From Vespula vulgaris (Eukaryota > Arthropoda > Insecta > Hymenoptera > Vespidae), in NCBI RefSeq assembly GCF_905475345.1, contig NC_066596.1:1772501-1836500 (forward strand): a stretch of 64,000 nt of DNA. The letters run 5' to 3'. This document shows positions 1 through 13,762 of the stretch, piece after piece. The notes below the pieces were generated by a model. That model did not search any database, had not been told where the DNA came from, and saw only the letters and a list, made by a program, of their open reading frames with translations. Each line of letters starts with the position of its first letter. Position 1 is the stretch's first letter. The position numbers and the translations under genes were made by a program.

Positions 1-292
1 ATAAATTACACATATATAAATTACACAAATATAAATTACACATATAAAAAAACAATACTTAAGAAATAACGAGCCTTAAATTATAATCGAACTTGATTTA
101 CGATAAAATAGAGTAAAAATTTGCAGGGAACTCCAGCGCCACGGTTCAGTGATCCTTCGAAGCTTCTTTGGCTACAGTCGAATGAGAAAGAGTTAGAGAG
201 GGAGAGAGTTTTCGTGAATTTTAGTTCACCCGCATTTGCAAATAAATTTTACGCCGTAGCTATCGATTTCCGCCAGGAATTGGGACAATCGA

Positions 293-347
<55 letters not shown>

Positions 348-1663
348 TCTCTCTTTCTCTCTTTCTCTCTTTCTCTTTCTCTCTCTCTCCCTCTCACTCT
401 TTCTTTCTCTCTCTCTCTCTCTCTCTTTCGCTCTCTCGAGACAACATTTAACAGCCTTATACCAAACGCATCCTACCTTCGAAGAAGAGTGATAGAAGGA
501 TATCGACTTTCGGAAAATAAAAGTCTGCTTGATTCGATGAAAAACGGAAAATGGATTCGAAACTTCCTTCTTTTTTTAAACAAGTTCGAAACTTAAAAAG
601 AAGAAAAAAGGAAACATGTCAAAAGACGAGTTAAGTTTTATAATGATATATGATCCTGTGATGCAATCTTCTTTAATTTATCAAGGTCAATTAGGAAGAA
701 AAAAAGAAAGAGAGAAAAGAGTTGAGGTAAAACATTTAACTTTGCACCTATTTAATTTTTTTTTTCCTTTTTCTTTTTCTTCTGTTTTTCTTCTTCTTCT
801 TCTTTTTCTTGAATATTTATTTAGAATTTTGCAACAATTTCCTTCTATATCATTCTTGGTAGAAAGTATTTGAAAGATAAATGAACGTATATATATATAT
901 ATATTATTTGTTTTCGTACGCGATCCTCGCAAATAAAAAAGTTACAAAAGAATAAACAATTCAGTTCTATGAAAATGATGGAAAACGAAATCGCACTGAG
1001 TTTTGTTGCTTGGAATTCGCTCGCAATTAACAACAGCGCCATCTTTGATTGCAAATAAAGATTGCCTTTTTATCGACGATCAGTCGATATTTTACGTCAC
1101 AACGCGATATGATGGAATATTTTAAATTTGCTGGTTTTATTTTACCATCGACAAAACTTAATATTCGCATATGTACTCAGAAAAATACACTATTATCGAA
1201 TAATAATGTTACTTCAAATTGTTATTTAATCGTTAAATGAAACTCTTTTCGAAGACAGTTGTGTTTTTCTGAAATATTGAATTGCACTACCTTATCGATC
1301 AACGATATTAAAGATCGTTTCTCGATAGAGCAAAAGTAACAAGTTCTTTATTTACAATATTTCTTGTGAATGATATTGTATTGTGTCAGAATCGTAGTAT
1401 GCTACGTCGACTTATGCGATATTATAATCTTCATAGATTAGATTATTATTACTCGAAAATAGTACAAAATATTTAATTAGCTTATGCAACGTACAAAGCT
1501 ATTTGCATTGTCGAAAATAATAGTCTTTTTCATGTTATGAGATAATAGAAAGAATATTACAAAGAATATTGCTACGTTTGATTATATTCGAAGTTTAGTG
1601 ATTGTTGGGGGCTTAAAATTTTTATTGATTTTCATAGTAATTTGTTAAAATACTACAATCAAA
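1..1663. other. 5' flank of transporter T1, no gene seen
   Basis: No supportable coding gene. The first 120 bases are AT-rich with short imperfect repeats, followed by a long CT microsatellite and C/T-rich stretches. The part from about 1070 to 1660 is recognisably related to the DNA immediately upstream of T2, T3 and T4 (for example 21230-21400). Shared landmarks are a segment ending in a cytosine-rich 'TTTCTCGA' block and a 'TTGTTATTTAA' block. It is therefore probably the ancestral promoter region of the transporter family. An open stretch from 121 begins with TTG and runs into the CT repeat; I do not regard it as coding. Confidence 0.6.
293..437. repeat. (CT)n microsatellite with TTTCTC interruptions
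   Basis: About 145 bases of CT dinucleotides broken by TTTCTC units. On translation it gives only Leu/Ser runs, an artefact of the repeat. Confidence 0.95.
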
Positions 1664-3366
1664 ATGATTGAAGAAAATGTTTACGAATCAGAACCAAATG
1701 TGTCTGATTACACTCAGGTTTGTATTTTTTAAATAATAAAAATCATTTTTATTATATATTATATTATAATATTGTTATTGAATAGGATATTAATGGCCAT
1801 GTTACGTAGCCTGATCTCTGCTTGATATTTATATTGTGTTGATTTATGGTTAGAGTTTATTAATATATACTGTCATTTAATAGGTATCTAATAAAATATT
1901 TCTTTATTTTTTAGGCAAGTGACAAAACACCATTACTACAAAATACTCAAAGCAATATGGCAGAAAAAACAGGAATTTCTCAAGAAACCCTTGTTTCCCA
2001 AGCTGGGCAAACAATTAAAGCAAAAAGGCTTCCTCAATACATCGCAAGTTTAGCAGCTACATTAGGAGCAGTGGCAGCAGGAATGACATTAGGATGGACT
2101 TCACCAGCTGGAAAAGATGGTGTCAATTTAGCAGCTACATATGATTTCTCTATTACTGCAGAAGAGTTTTCATGGATCGGAGCGTTCACGCCACTTGGCG
2201 CTGCAGTAGTGTGTATACCGATTGGTATTCTTTCGGATATAATAGGAAGAAGGATTTCTATGTTAATACTCACAGTTCCTTTTACAATTGGCTGGCTATG
2301 TATTATCTTTGCTGATTCTGTAACTATGTTTTATATTGGAAGGTTCATTACAGGTCTTAGCGGTGGAGCTTTTTGTGTGACAGCTCCAATGTATACCGCA
2401 GAAATAGCTGAAAGTGCAATTCGTGGAAGTGTGGGTTCATATTTTCAGTTACTTCTCTCTGTAGGTATTCTACTAGCTTACCTTCTAGGTACCTGTGTAG
2501 ATATGTTTTATCTATCCATTATATCTGCGACTGTGCCATTAATCTTTTGTGTAATATTCTTCTTCATGCCTGAAACTCCTACATATTATTTAATGAAGGA
2601 AAATGAAGATGCTGCTAGAGCAAGTTATATTCGACTTCGTGGAAATCAATATAATGTAGAACCAGAATTAACTGTACAAAAAGAGGCACTAGAAGAATCT
2701 AGAAGAAACAAAGTATCTTTTCTAACAGCATTGAAATCAAAAGCTTGTATTAAAGCTATAATAATATCGTATGGCCTTATGTTATTTCAACAATTGAGCG
2801 GAGTAAATGCTATTATATTTTATGTTGGTTCTATATTTTCGTCAGCAGGTGGTTCTCTTAAACCTGATGTAGCTAGTATCATAGTAGGTGCAATGCAAGT
2901 AGGTGCAGTATTTGTTAGTACATTGATAGTTGATCGTTTAGGTAGAAGATTATTGCTTTCAGTATCTATTGTTGCTATGTTTTTATGTACCCTCATACTT
3001 GGTATTTACTTCTATCTTACGACAGTAACAGATACAAGTAATATAGGCTGGTTACCTCTTTTATCTGTTTGCGTTTTTATCATTTTATTTTCACTTGGAT
3101 TTGGTCCTCTTCCATGGATGATGATTGGAGAACTTTTTGCTCCAGAAATCAAAGGTATTGCTGGCAGTAGCGCTTGCTTATTGAATTGGTTAATGGCATT
3201 TATTGTCACCAAAATTTATTCTAATTTAAACAATGCTTTACAATCTTATGGTACATTTTGGTTATTTTCACTGATTTGTGGTATTGGTATCGCCTTTGTC
3301 CTATTGTTGGTTCCAGAAACAAAAGGAAAGACATTAGAACAAATCCAACGTGAATTAAATACATAG
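1664..3366 (+). CDS. Tret1-like: Tret1-like facilitated sugar transporter T1 (two exons)
   Basis: Major facilitator superfamily sugar porter, probably an integral plasma-membrane or endosomal sugar carrier of the insect Tret1 group. Exon 1 is 1664-1717 (18 codons) and exon 2 is 1915-3366; the intron is phase 0 with donor CAG|gtttgt and acceptor tttttag. Together they give 501 codons. An internal ATG at 1957 would give 469. Family marks in order: a GRR loop after TM2, the GRFITGLSGG segment of TM4, PETP after TM6, QQLSGVNAIIFY in TM7 (intact QLS), DRLGRR between TM8 and TM9, GFGPLPWMMIGELF in TM10 and PETKGKTLEQI at the C-terminus. The N-terminal tail contains DKTPLL, an acidic dileucine sorting motif of the [DE]xxxLL type. 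The upstream ATG is preferred because exon 1 joins in frame and T2 has the same arrangement. Trehalose as substrate is family inference. Confidence 0.9.
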
Positions 3367-3488
3367 TTAGATATTAGAAGAAATCTCTAATATGTAAAAT
3401 ACACTTTTATGTAAGAGATTAAACGTTTCCATATTGCAAGACTGATTCTTTTATAAATTTTGAAAGTCTGTAATATGTTTTAGACGAA

Positions 3489-3551
<63 letters not shown>

Positions 3552-4731
3552 ATATGTATATATATATAATATTATTTATAATAAAAGAGATATATTCTGT
3601 ACCATTTATAATCGTTTAAATAAACGTATAAGATATTTAACATTATCAACTCTTTTATTCAAAATTGTATAATATATATTGCTATGATTATAATTGTAAT
3701 TAATATTTAAACGAAATTAATTTTTAAAATGTCTTTCAAAATTCCTGCCATTAAATAATTATGAGTTCGATCGAAGCAGAAAATCTTTGATACTAATATT
3801 TAATATATATCCACTGAAAATTTAGTGTTTAAAATTTTATGTATTTGTAAGGATATAAATTAATTCTATCTTTATTTGGACAAATAGCAAATCTGCCGAG
3901 CATTTAGAAGCGTATTTTTAAGATCATGTAAGGAATACTATTTTTCGTATAAATCTATATATATTCATGTGAATATTTTTCTGTTTTTATTTATCCATTA
4001 TGATATGAGATAAATTACAATGAATAAATGAATTGAATAAGTAAATCTTACAAAAATTTATTAATACGTTCTAACATATTACAAATCACTATATAACATA
4101 TTACATATCACAAATCATTTATCATAATTCTTGTTCTAAATTGCTAATAAGAATATCTGTAGAGCATGAATTTTAATGATCGATAGATCATTGAAACAAT
4201 TTTATTTTTATAAAAAATTATTGTGAAAACAATATAAAGGAAAAAAATAAAAAGAGTAACACTTTCACTCACGATTATATTTGCGTTTCTTCATAACGAT
4301 ATATAAATAATTGTATGAGAGAAATAAACTAAAAAGAAAAGAGAGAGGAACAGATCGGAATGACAGAGTGCAATAACGAAACGAATCAATGAGAAATAAA
4401 AGGAAAATAAACGAGTTTCACAAAAATGTCTATTATAATTAATTCGTTTAAATACATCGTAGTAATATTAATAAAATAGTTTGATTTTCGCAGAACTAAT
4501 TTAAATGTTGGCAAAGGTAAATTTCAAAATTTCGATTATTCGTCTTAAAGTAAATGAGATTAGAAATAAAATTTATTAATTAAAATTTATCTTAAGTGTA
4601 TCATTTTAATATTTAAATACATACGGATAAAATAAAAATCTTACATTAAACAATCATAAATAAATCACGAACAGTTGTAATTTCGATTTATTTCATTTTG
4701 AAGAAAATAGAAACGTGCAAATAAGATAAAA
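3367..4731. other. 3' flank of T1, shared with the flank of T4
   Basis: Holds the T1 3' UTR (AATAAA near 3619) and a (TA)n/(TG)n run at about 3491-3570. Sequence from about 3720 to 4560 aligns by eye with the DNA downstream of T4. One shared landmark is the CACTCACGATTA block at about 4265, matched at about 38456. The AT-rich remainder before the P450 gene shows no gene. Confidence 0.6.
3491..3572. repeat. (TA)n followed by (TG)n microsatellite
   Basis: Compound dinucleotide run in the T1 3' UTR or just beyond it. Confidence 0.95.
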
Positions 4732-7263
4732 CTATTTTATCGGTATAAATTTAACACGAAATGGTTTGAGCAAGCTCAAAGTAAGGTCTGCCATTATTTT
4801 AATATCATCAAATTGATCCACTGGTTCCAAATAAAAGTTATGCAAGATGTAAGCTACTATTAGTTTAAGCTCGAGCATTGCAAATCTTTGACCTACGAAA
4901 AGAAAGACGATATTGCTGAAAACAAATATACAATTGTTTCGATCTATTTCTCTTATTTCTTCAAGCAATATTTTACCAATACAGTTTCTCGGTCCAGCAC
5001 TAAACGGGATATACGAGTAAGGATTACGTCCTTTTATTTTTTCTGGTAAGAATCTATCGGGATCGAAAACTTCGGGATTAGGCCAATATTCTGGATTTCT
5101 GTGAATACTATAGATGTTTATGTAACAAATCGAACCAGCTGGGAGTAAATAATTTTCTAAAAATTAATATGTTTTAATATGTTTCATCATTTAAATGAAA
5201 TAACTAAAAAAGAAAGTATATCTGAGGTATAAATATATCGCATACTTAGTTGCAAATCCTGTGTCAAATGACGAAATATACTATGAACACTCGGATACAA
5301 ACGAAGTGATTCTTTTAAACATCTTTCCAAATATGAAAATTCTTGAAGAACTGAGATCGTCAGTTCATAATCATTTTGTTGCATAATTGTATCCACTTCG
5401 TTTCTTATACGTTCCTACGTATGAATAGATGATTAATTATTTATTAGAGATATCAAACGCATCTATCAAGATATCGATCAATGCTTTATTAAGCTTTTGC
5501 ATTGAAAACATTACCTGAACATCCTTGTGTTTTGCAAAAAGGCCCAGAGCATAGCACAATGCCACTGCCGTAGTGTCGTGACCCTACGAAGATTATTTTT
5601 GTAAATAATTTTTTTCACTTTTTCTTATTACTCAAAGTAGATTAGCATAATAGGATTTACTTCAAACATAAAAGTATCGACTTCTTCTCGGATCCCTTCC
5701 TCATCGATTTGATTTCCATTCAGAAAAGCATCTATAAGTAGATCAAGCAGAGCAAGTCTGTTCTTGAACATTGAATCTATTATGGGAAAACTCAATTGAT
5801 AATTTTATCTAGATTATAATTCATTAACGCTATTAAACAATTAGAATACTATTTTACTATTGTTCTCAGGTATTTCAGAAAAAATGTTATTCTCATTCAT
5901 TTCTTCAAGATTATATAAATATTTCCTGTTGGTCTGTTCGTGAAAACGTATCCTTTCTGTAATTATCTAAACAAAGAGAAACAATTTCAAAAATCTAAAC
6001 GATTTAATTTCATTAAGGATAAAATAATTTGCGCATTCAATAGATTAACTTTTTATTACCTTTTTCGAAAAACTGTGCAAAGTTTTCAATAGTTTCTTTT
6101 GTAATCGGCCAACTGACGAAAGCGAAAATATAATGTCAGGATAATACCAAGGTCTGACAAATCTGATAAACGATGAACTTTTTTTAGATATAATTCCTAT
6201 TACCGGACAATCGAATTTATTCCTAATGAAAGAATTATTAATTACCTATAAGCCACGGTTTTGCCGAATTCATGAATCGCATCACGATATTCAGATTCTA
6301 ATTCGCCCTTCCCTTTCAAAGAAATACCCATGGCGGTTTCTACAAATGAACATTTGTAAATCACTTTTCTTTGATAATGATCAATGAGCAAAGAAAGCTA
6401 AACCACTAACCGCATATTATATTTAAGGTATGTTGACTGATAAATTTTTGTAAATCTTTAACTACAGAAGCTCCTTTGCTTTCCTCTTTTAAGGACGTTA
6501 CAAGATACCGTGCCTCCTTGTTTAAAATGGCAACGAAATGTTTCAGGATATTGAAGTGGAAGGCAGGTGTCAATATCTTCCGACGTGTTTGCCATTTCTC
6601 ACCTATCAAATGAAACTCGAAACGTTAAATATTATCAAGCACGTCAAGAAAATTTATATTTGTCTAAACAATTACCTCCACTGGTTAACAATCCAGTAGA
6701 TAGCCAAGGTTTCAAGCATTTATAAGGCATTCCTTTCTCAATATATTTAGTGCTCCTCATAAGTACCTACGATGAAATTATATATATCTTCTCTTTTCCA
6801 TAAGATTATACTTATGATTAACGTTTAAAAAAAAAAAAAAAGTGTTTTAAAAAAAAAACATACTCTGTTTTTGTCTCATGATCATTTACCTCAATATCAA
6901 CCGGATGAAGTAGATGTATTGAACAAAAAAAGAAGCTCCATATTTTGTAAATTGGATAAAATTTTTTATCGACTTTCCAAAGTTTTTCAAGTTGACGTTC
7001 TAAAGTATTAATAAAATATTTTGTGTTAAGCGAAAATTTCATGGAGTAGAAAGTATCTCAAATCAAAAGACAATTCGTGTGCACGAATTTTACATTCGAT
7101 TGAGTTTACCATTGTCAACTTGGAAACGATGTATATTTCCTATTATGGGATATGCCTTTGGTTCTGGAATTCTACTAAGAATTCTTCCCTTTCTTCCATA
7201 TCTTATAAAACAGTGCAATACGAATAAAAATAGGATTGGACTTAATAAGATTGTAAGGAACAT
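4732..7263 (-). CDS. CYP4-family cytochrome P450, copy A (12 exons)
   Basis: Haem-thiolate monooxygenase of the CYP4 family, ER-anchored, probably oxidising lipids, hydrocarbons or xenobiotics; the substrate cannot be told from sequence. Exons, high to low: 7263-7110, 6999-6890, 6766-6676, 6602-6411, 6339-6246, 6162-6060, 5966-5858, 5776-5661, 5583-5515, 5414-5246, 5156-4977, 4892-4732. All junctions are GT-AG and phases agree throughout, giving 515 codons. Visible marks: an N-terminal hydrophobic anchor starting MFLTILLS, a proline-rich hinge ending PIIGN, the C-helix WQTRRKILTPAFHF typical of CYP4, the I-helix GHDTTA with upstream EVDTFMFE, ExxR as ESLR, FDPDRFLPE, and the haem loop PFSAGPRNCIG split by the last intron. 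An ATG 17 codons upstream (7314) is in frame, but the chosen start aligns with copy B. No key residue is missing. Confidence 0.92.
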
Positions 7264-9257
7264 AATATCTGTAGAAAAAGAGAAATTAATTGTATAAATT
7301 TTATCAAAATACAATTGTATGCAAGTATAAAAAAACAGCTATTGCTTACATGTATTTTCATACTTAAATATAAAAAGCAATTAAAGAATATAATTGTCTT
7401 AATGATCAATTCAAAGATATTCAACAACAGATAAATACAATACTTTAAGATCACGTTATTGTGATATTTGGATCTTCCTTTTATTTTTCAATAAAAGTTA
7501 TAAAGATGTAAATAATTTTCAAATATCTGTTATAGATTTGACAGGAAAATGTAAAAATGAGATGAGTAAATGTTTAGAAGAACATGTTCAAAATGTATCA
7601 TAATTTTTTGATATCGAAAAACGTTTTATCTTAATAAACGTAAAATACATATATGTAATTTTGTACTCGATCGTAAAATTTTATGAAAGAAACTTGATGA
7701 ATATAAGTATTAAAATCAATGAAACGTTTTAAAATGCATGAAACAAATCGATTTCTTTTATTCGTTTGATTTATTGACAAAAACACACGTTCACATGTAA
7801 GCAATATTAATAATTACTTATAAAAATATATCACCAAAATGTTGAAAAAGATAATTATTTTACACGTACGATACTTACATGATTCGCACTAACTGTAGCT
7901 TCTCGAAAATAAAAACGTTCAAAACAAGCCTCGTTGGATCACTAAATCGTTGTATCATGAACTGAATAACTCTTCGTAAAAAATAATATAATATTAAAAG
8001 AACATTGTCCTTATATATTATTACAACCGTCCTTATATATTAATGTCCTTATATATTAATTAAAAGTATCCGTTAAAATTTATAATTGATAGTACGTTCG
8101 AATAATGCTGAATTTATATATTTAAATGGCGAAAATTTCCACTTTTGATAAATTGGTATTCTTATATCTATCTTTATATCGGATGAACTTTGCTTACTTT
8201 AATTTTTTTATTTACATTAATCTAATAAAAAACACGATAAACTATCTTTATCGTGCATTCTTTACGAATATTGCTAATGTACTTTTGTAATAAACTCAAT
8301 TTCCGAAGGTCTTTAAGACATTGGACATTGATAAGAATTAGAAAGATTATCTTTCAAACCCGCATTAAAATACGTGAGCAGCTATGAATTAATTTATAAA
8401 TAATATATAAAAACAGTATATGTAGATATATGCAAGATGTCGTTAATTAAAAATTCAATTTCTTTTAATCCAATGAAATGGTAAATATAATAACAGTGAT
8501 AACTCGAGTGACCTACGCGTTGTCAGGTTTTTCATATCCTTGCAAAAGATGAAGACGTTCTCTCTTATTTTTAACTGTGAACATTAAACGACGATAAATA
8601 CAGTCTGACGGACGAAGTCGAAATTTTTTTAGTTATTTCAATTTTTTCTATTTACTCTTTTTCCAAAAATATTTATTGGTGATTCGCATTACTGTAAATT
8701 CATAGGACATAAGTTCATGAAACGTATATGTAAATTTTTTCGAATCATTATCGATCGGTAGTATTAATGTTAATTTTGATCTTACAATTTTTTATTTTAC
8801 ATAACATTTCTTTTTTTCTCAGTTCTTTCATTTCAGAAATTCGTCCGATCGTTTGTATAAATCTTTTAGAACGAGAATAAATATAGTAAAGTATATTTAT
8901 GCTTTGTCAAATTTCTTTTATCGCAATCCTTTTTTCTCAAAAATATCTTTTCTCTCTTTCTTTCTGTAATCTTCGAAGAAGTCAGCTTAAAAAGAGAATG
9001 ACTCATATCACGCGATGATACATTCAAGCATAAGAACGTTTGTATCCTTTATTTTTCCAACATTGTGTCATATAAACTTTCTCTATCTTGCAGAATGAAT
9101 AGATCTTTCGAAATACGTTAATATTTTTAAAATACAGTATTAGAAATAAATAAAAAATATAGATTACGATTAAGGCTAATGACCCTTTCGTATATAATTT
9201 AATATTTATCAAACACAATATAGAAACATCACTTATAATATAGACATAATAGATATG

Positions 9258-9310
<53 letters not shown>

Positions 9311-9520
9311 TGTATGTATGTATGTATGTATGTATATATTTGATTCAGATTTTCTTTTTTTTATCAGAACCATTATTATTTTAAATGGACAACAATTATT
9401 TTATAAATATTATTAATTATTGATTCGATTATAATTATAAACAAACATTTAATTATTAATTAACTATATTTATTAAAACTTTAATTTTCTATATAGTATC
9501 ACGATAAAAAATAAAAAGAA

Positions 9521-9564
<44 letters not shown>

Positions 9565-10029
9565 TAGAGATAGAAATAGAGAAAATTATTTACTCGACAT
9601 TTATTTTTGACCAAGTTAATTTTGTCTACGTCATTTTTTCCGTTTTTTCTGTTTATTTTCTCTTTTACTCGATTCGATAGAAACAAGCAATTTAATCAAT
9701 GAACCTCGTGTTATCTTTTTATAACTTTTATATTAACTGAGACGCACAACGCGACTGTCTACATAGACGATGATAGTAGATGTAAATATTGCAAAATGGA
9801 ATTATCTTAATACGGTGATCACTTATTCATCAAAATAATTGATCATCTATACTCTCACGCATTAATTGATAAACTCACAATGTTGAAAAGAGTCGATCGA
9901 TACAATCCGCGTTTATTTTAAATAAGAATAAGTTAAGCGCAATCTTTCATTTTTTTTACAAATTTAATATAATTAATATAATACATAAATAAATGAAACC
10001 AAAGTGTATCTGATATGGAAGTAAATATT
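7264..10029. other. Upstream region of CYP4 copy A, no gene seen
   Basis: AT-rich, no supportable exon. It holds a (TA)n to (TATG)n run at about 9255-9336 and a (GA)n run at about 9533-9561. The segment at about 9590-9740 resembles 15000-15190, which lies upstream of copy B. The P450 duplication therefore included kilobases of 5' flank. Confidence 0.6.
9255..9336. repeat. (TA)n / (TATG)n compound microsatellite
   Basis: TA dinucleotides pass into roughly 14 TATG tetranucleotides. Confidence 0.95.
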
Positions 10030-10643
10030 ACATACTTATTTACAAATATTGCATCATATGATAAAATATAAGGTGAATATAAAATATGGATACAAACGAA
10101 ATGATTCTTTCAAACATCTCTCCAAAATTCTTGAAGCATTGAGATTGATTATTATTTTCTTGCATACACGTGTTCACTTGAAGAATGAAAGATAAACCAA
10201 CTAATAAGAATGCAAATATAAAGTCGAGATAGAACCAAGGTTTTATTAATCTAATAAACGATAAATCTTTCTTCAGATATAATTCGTATTATCGAACAAT
10301 CGAATTTATTCCTAATGAAAGAATTATTAGTTACCTATAAGCGAAAATTTTGTTGAAATCACGAACTGCATCGCGATATTTAGATTCTAATTTGCTCTTC
10401 TCCTTCAAATCCGTCAAAGGTACTCATGACGATTTTTATAATTGATTATTTGTAAATTATTTTTCTTTGAAAAAAACTCAAAGAAAGGTATATCACTAAC
10501 CGCGTATTATGTTGATAAATTCTTGTAGATCTTTGACTACAGCAGCTCCTGTCTCTTTTAAGGACGTTACAAGATATCGTACAACCTCGTTGTTGAAAAT
10601 GACAACGAAATGTTTCAGGATATTGAAATGGAAGACAGGTGTT
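10030..10643 (-). pseudogene. Decayed CYP4 remnant between the two intact copies
   Basis: Four blocks match middle exons of the neighbouring P450s in the right order and strand. They are an exon-4-like block at about 10640-10498 (FHFNILKHFVV readable, with internal deletions), exon 5 at about 10440-10333, part of exon 6 at about 10260-10210, and exon 10 at about 10190-10033. Exons 7-9 are absent, so exon 10 lies directly beside exon 6. Exons 1-3 and the haem-binding exons 11-12 are not found nearby. Frameshifts and lost splice context make a functional product impossible. It is a relic of a third tandem copy. Confidence 0.82.
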
Positions 10644-11275
10644 CAATAAATTTATCGATAAATGTAGATATAGGAAGAATTTTCTATATACTTTTTAACG
10701 ATATTTATTTCTGATTAATTAAGAACATAACTCTCCTATTCCGAGCATAGAAAAACAGTATCAAGAGGATGAATAACGAACATAAAAATATTAGAGAACA
10801 AAGAATATAATGATTCTTCTATGTCGGTATAGTTTAACAATGTATATTGACTAATAAATAATATTAATAAAATAGACCAACGATTGAATATTCCGATAGG
10901 ACAGGAAATACGAATAAATAAATATTTTATTATTACGTTTTCTATTAATTATACTATATAAAAAATGTTTGCCTTGCAACAAAGTATATAATATACACAT
11001 ACATTTGATGTAGCAATTTATATAAAATTCAAATTATTTACAATTATTTATAACTATTTAAAATGAAAGAGCTTGTATAACTATTAAAATGAGACTTGAA
11101 AATAATAATTAGCACGCGTTCGCGCAGTACTTTCGAATTTTTCCTATAGACATCTTAGACAAAGACTCCTATATCGATTCTAAACGATATAAAAAAATCC
11201 TTCTCTTGTATCTCCTGGTTGATTACCAAGAAAAATATTGAACAAATGTTGGAGAATATAAAATATGGAAAGATA
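10644..11275. other. Spacer between P450 remnant and copy B
   Basis: AT-rich spacer. I see no gene or structured element, and no trace of the missing P450 exons. Confidence 0.5.
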
Positions 11276-13762
11276 CTATTTTATAGGTATAAATTTGACA
11301 CGGAGTGGGTTAATTGAATGCAGTGTAAAATCAGCATTCATTTTTACGTCATCAAGATCATCCACTGGTTCCAAATAAAAGTTATACAATATGTATGCTA
11401 CTATTACTTTAATTTCAAGCATGGCAAATCTCTGACCTACAACAAGAGATATGATACAATTATTTAAATTCCTTTTTTTATACCTACGTGCAATATTTAC
11501 CGATACAGTTTCTTGGTCCAGCACTAAAGGGTATATATGAATAAGGATGACGTTCTTTTATTTTTTCTGGTAAGAATCTATCGGGATCGAAAACTTCGGG
11601 ATTAGGCCAATATTTGGGATTTCTGTGAATACTGTAGATGTTTATGTGACAAATCGAACCAGCTGGGAGTAAATAATTTTCTGAAAATGAACAAATAATT
11701 AGCCGTTTGATTTAAGTGATGAAACGAAAATGTATCTGACGTATAAGTATATTGTATACTTAGTTGCAAATCTTGCATCAAATGACGAAATATAAGATGA
11801 ACACTTGGATACAAACGAAGTGATTCTTTCAAACATCTCTCCAAATATGGAAATTCTTGAAGCATCGAAATTGTCAGATTATAATTTTCTTGCATAACCG
11901 GCTTCACTTCGTCTCTTATACGTTCCTACGCATGAACATATGATTAATTATCCATTGTAAATATCAGATGCATCTCTTATCGATCAATGTATTATTAATC
12001 TTTGCGATGAAAAAATTACCTGGACATCTTTGTGTTTTGCAAAAAGGCTCAAAATAAAGCACAACGCCGATGCCGTAGTGTCGTGACCCTTGGAAAATTA
12101 TTTCTCCATTTTTACTAATTATTCAAAATTCAAAATATATTAATATATTAGAACTTACCTCAAACATGAAAGTATCGACTTCTTCTCGAATGCCTTCCTC
12201 GTCGATTTGATTTCCGTTCAAAGAACTGGCTATAAGTAGATCAAGCAGAGCAAGTCTGTTCTTGAACATCAAATCTATTATGGAAAAACTCAATTGATAA
12301 TTTTATCACGATTATAATTACTTATCAGTAAAAGATTGAAATACTTTTATTACGATTCTCGGTTCCTTCACAAGAGCCATCATCCTCATCTATTCCTTCA
12401 AAGTTATGTAAATATTTCCCGTTAGTTCCTTCGTGAAAACGTATTCTTTCCGCAATTATCTAAACGAAGAGAAACAATTTCAAAAATCTAAACGATTTAA
12501 TTTCATTAAGAATAAAATAATTTGCGCATTGAATAGAGTAACATACCTTTTTCGAAAAACTGTGCAAAATTTTCAATTGTTTCCTTTGTAATCGACCAAC
12601 TGACGAAAGTGAAAATATAATGTCAGGATAATACCAAGGTCTGACAAATCTGATAAACGATGAACTTTTTTTAGATATAATTTCTATTACCGGACAATCG
12701 AATTTATTCCTAATAAAAGAATTATTAATTACCTATAAGCCACGGTTTTGCTAAAAATACGAACCGCATTACGATACTTAGATTCTAATTCGCCCTTCCC
12801 CTTCAAAGAGGTACCCATTGCAGTTTCTACAAATGAGCATTTGTAAATCACTTTTCTTTGATAATGATCAATGAGCAAAGAAAGCTAAACCACTAACCGC
12901 ATATTATATTTAGGGTATGTTGAGTGATAAATTCTTGTAAATCTTTAACTACAGCAGCTCCTTTCCCTTCCTCTTTTAAGGACGTTACAAGATACCGTGT
13001 CTCGTTGTTAAAAGTGACAACGAAATGTTTCAGGATATTGAAGTGGAAGGCAGGTGTCAATATCTTCCGACGCATTTGCCATTTTTCAGCTGTCAAATGG
13101 AACTCAAAACGTTAAATATTATTAAACACTTTAAGAGCATTTATATTTGATCTAATTATTACCTGAACTGGTTAGCAATCCATTAAATAGCCAAGGTTTC
13201 AAGAAGTGATAAACTAATCCTTTTTCAATATGTTTACTGCTTCTCATAAGTACCTATAATCAAATTATATATATTTGTCTCTTTTCCTTAAGATTATATC
13301 AACGATTATTTAACGTTTGAAACGTGTAAGAGAGGGAGAAAGAGAAAAAGATACGAAGTGGGCTGTGCTTTTGCATCCTAATTATTTACCTCAGTATCAT
13401 CCGGATGAAGCAAAATTATTCCGAAATAACATAAGAACCAAAGTTTGTAAAATGGATAATATTGTCTATTCACTTCCCAAAGTTTTGAAAGGAGATCTTC
13501 TAAAATATAAATAATATAGTTTGTGTTAAGTAAAAACTACAATCAAATCAATAGGAAGAATCACAAGTTAAAAGATAATTCGTGTGAATGAGTTTCGAAA
13601 GAACTTACCATTAGGAACTTGAAACTCAAATAAATTTCCTATTATGGGAAATGATGTAGGTCCTGGAATTTTACTACAAATTCTTCCTGTTCTACTATAT
13701 CTTAAAAAGCAATGCAATAGAAGCAAAAATAAAATGAAACCCAATAAGATCGTGAAGAACAT
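11276..13762 (-). CDS. CYP4-family cytochrome P450, copy B (12 exons)
   Basis: Tandem paralogue of the CYP4 gene at 4732-7263, with the same intron positions and phases. Exons, high to low: 13762-13609, 13499-13390, 13253-13163, 13089-12898, 12826-12733, 12649-12547, 12459-12354, 12274-12159, 12088-12020, 11925-11760, 11680-11501, 11436-11276. They total 513 codons. The two-residue difference from copy A comes from one codon fewer in exon 7 and one fewer in exon 10. Marks: anchor starting MFFTILLG, IPGPTSFPIIGN hinge, WQMRRKILTPAFHF, GHDTTA in the I-helix, ESLR, DPDRFLPE and FSAGPRNCIG. All catalytic landmarks are present, so it should be active. The region between exons 6 and 8 and the N-terminal F-G portion differ most from copy A, which could mean different substrates (inference). 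Confidence 0.92.

Noticed and set aside
121..492. Open frame of about 120 codons at the left edge
   Set aside because: It begins with TTG and most of its length is a Leu/Ser run from a CT microsatellite. A possible acceptor (TTTGCAG at 119-125) is too little to call an exon.
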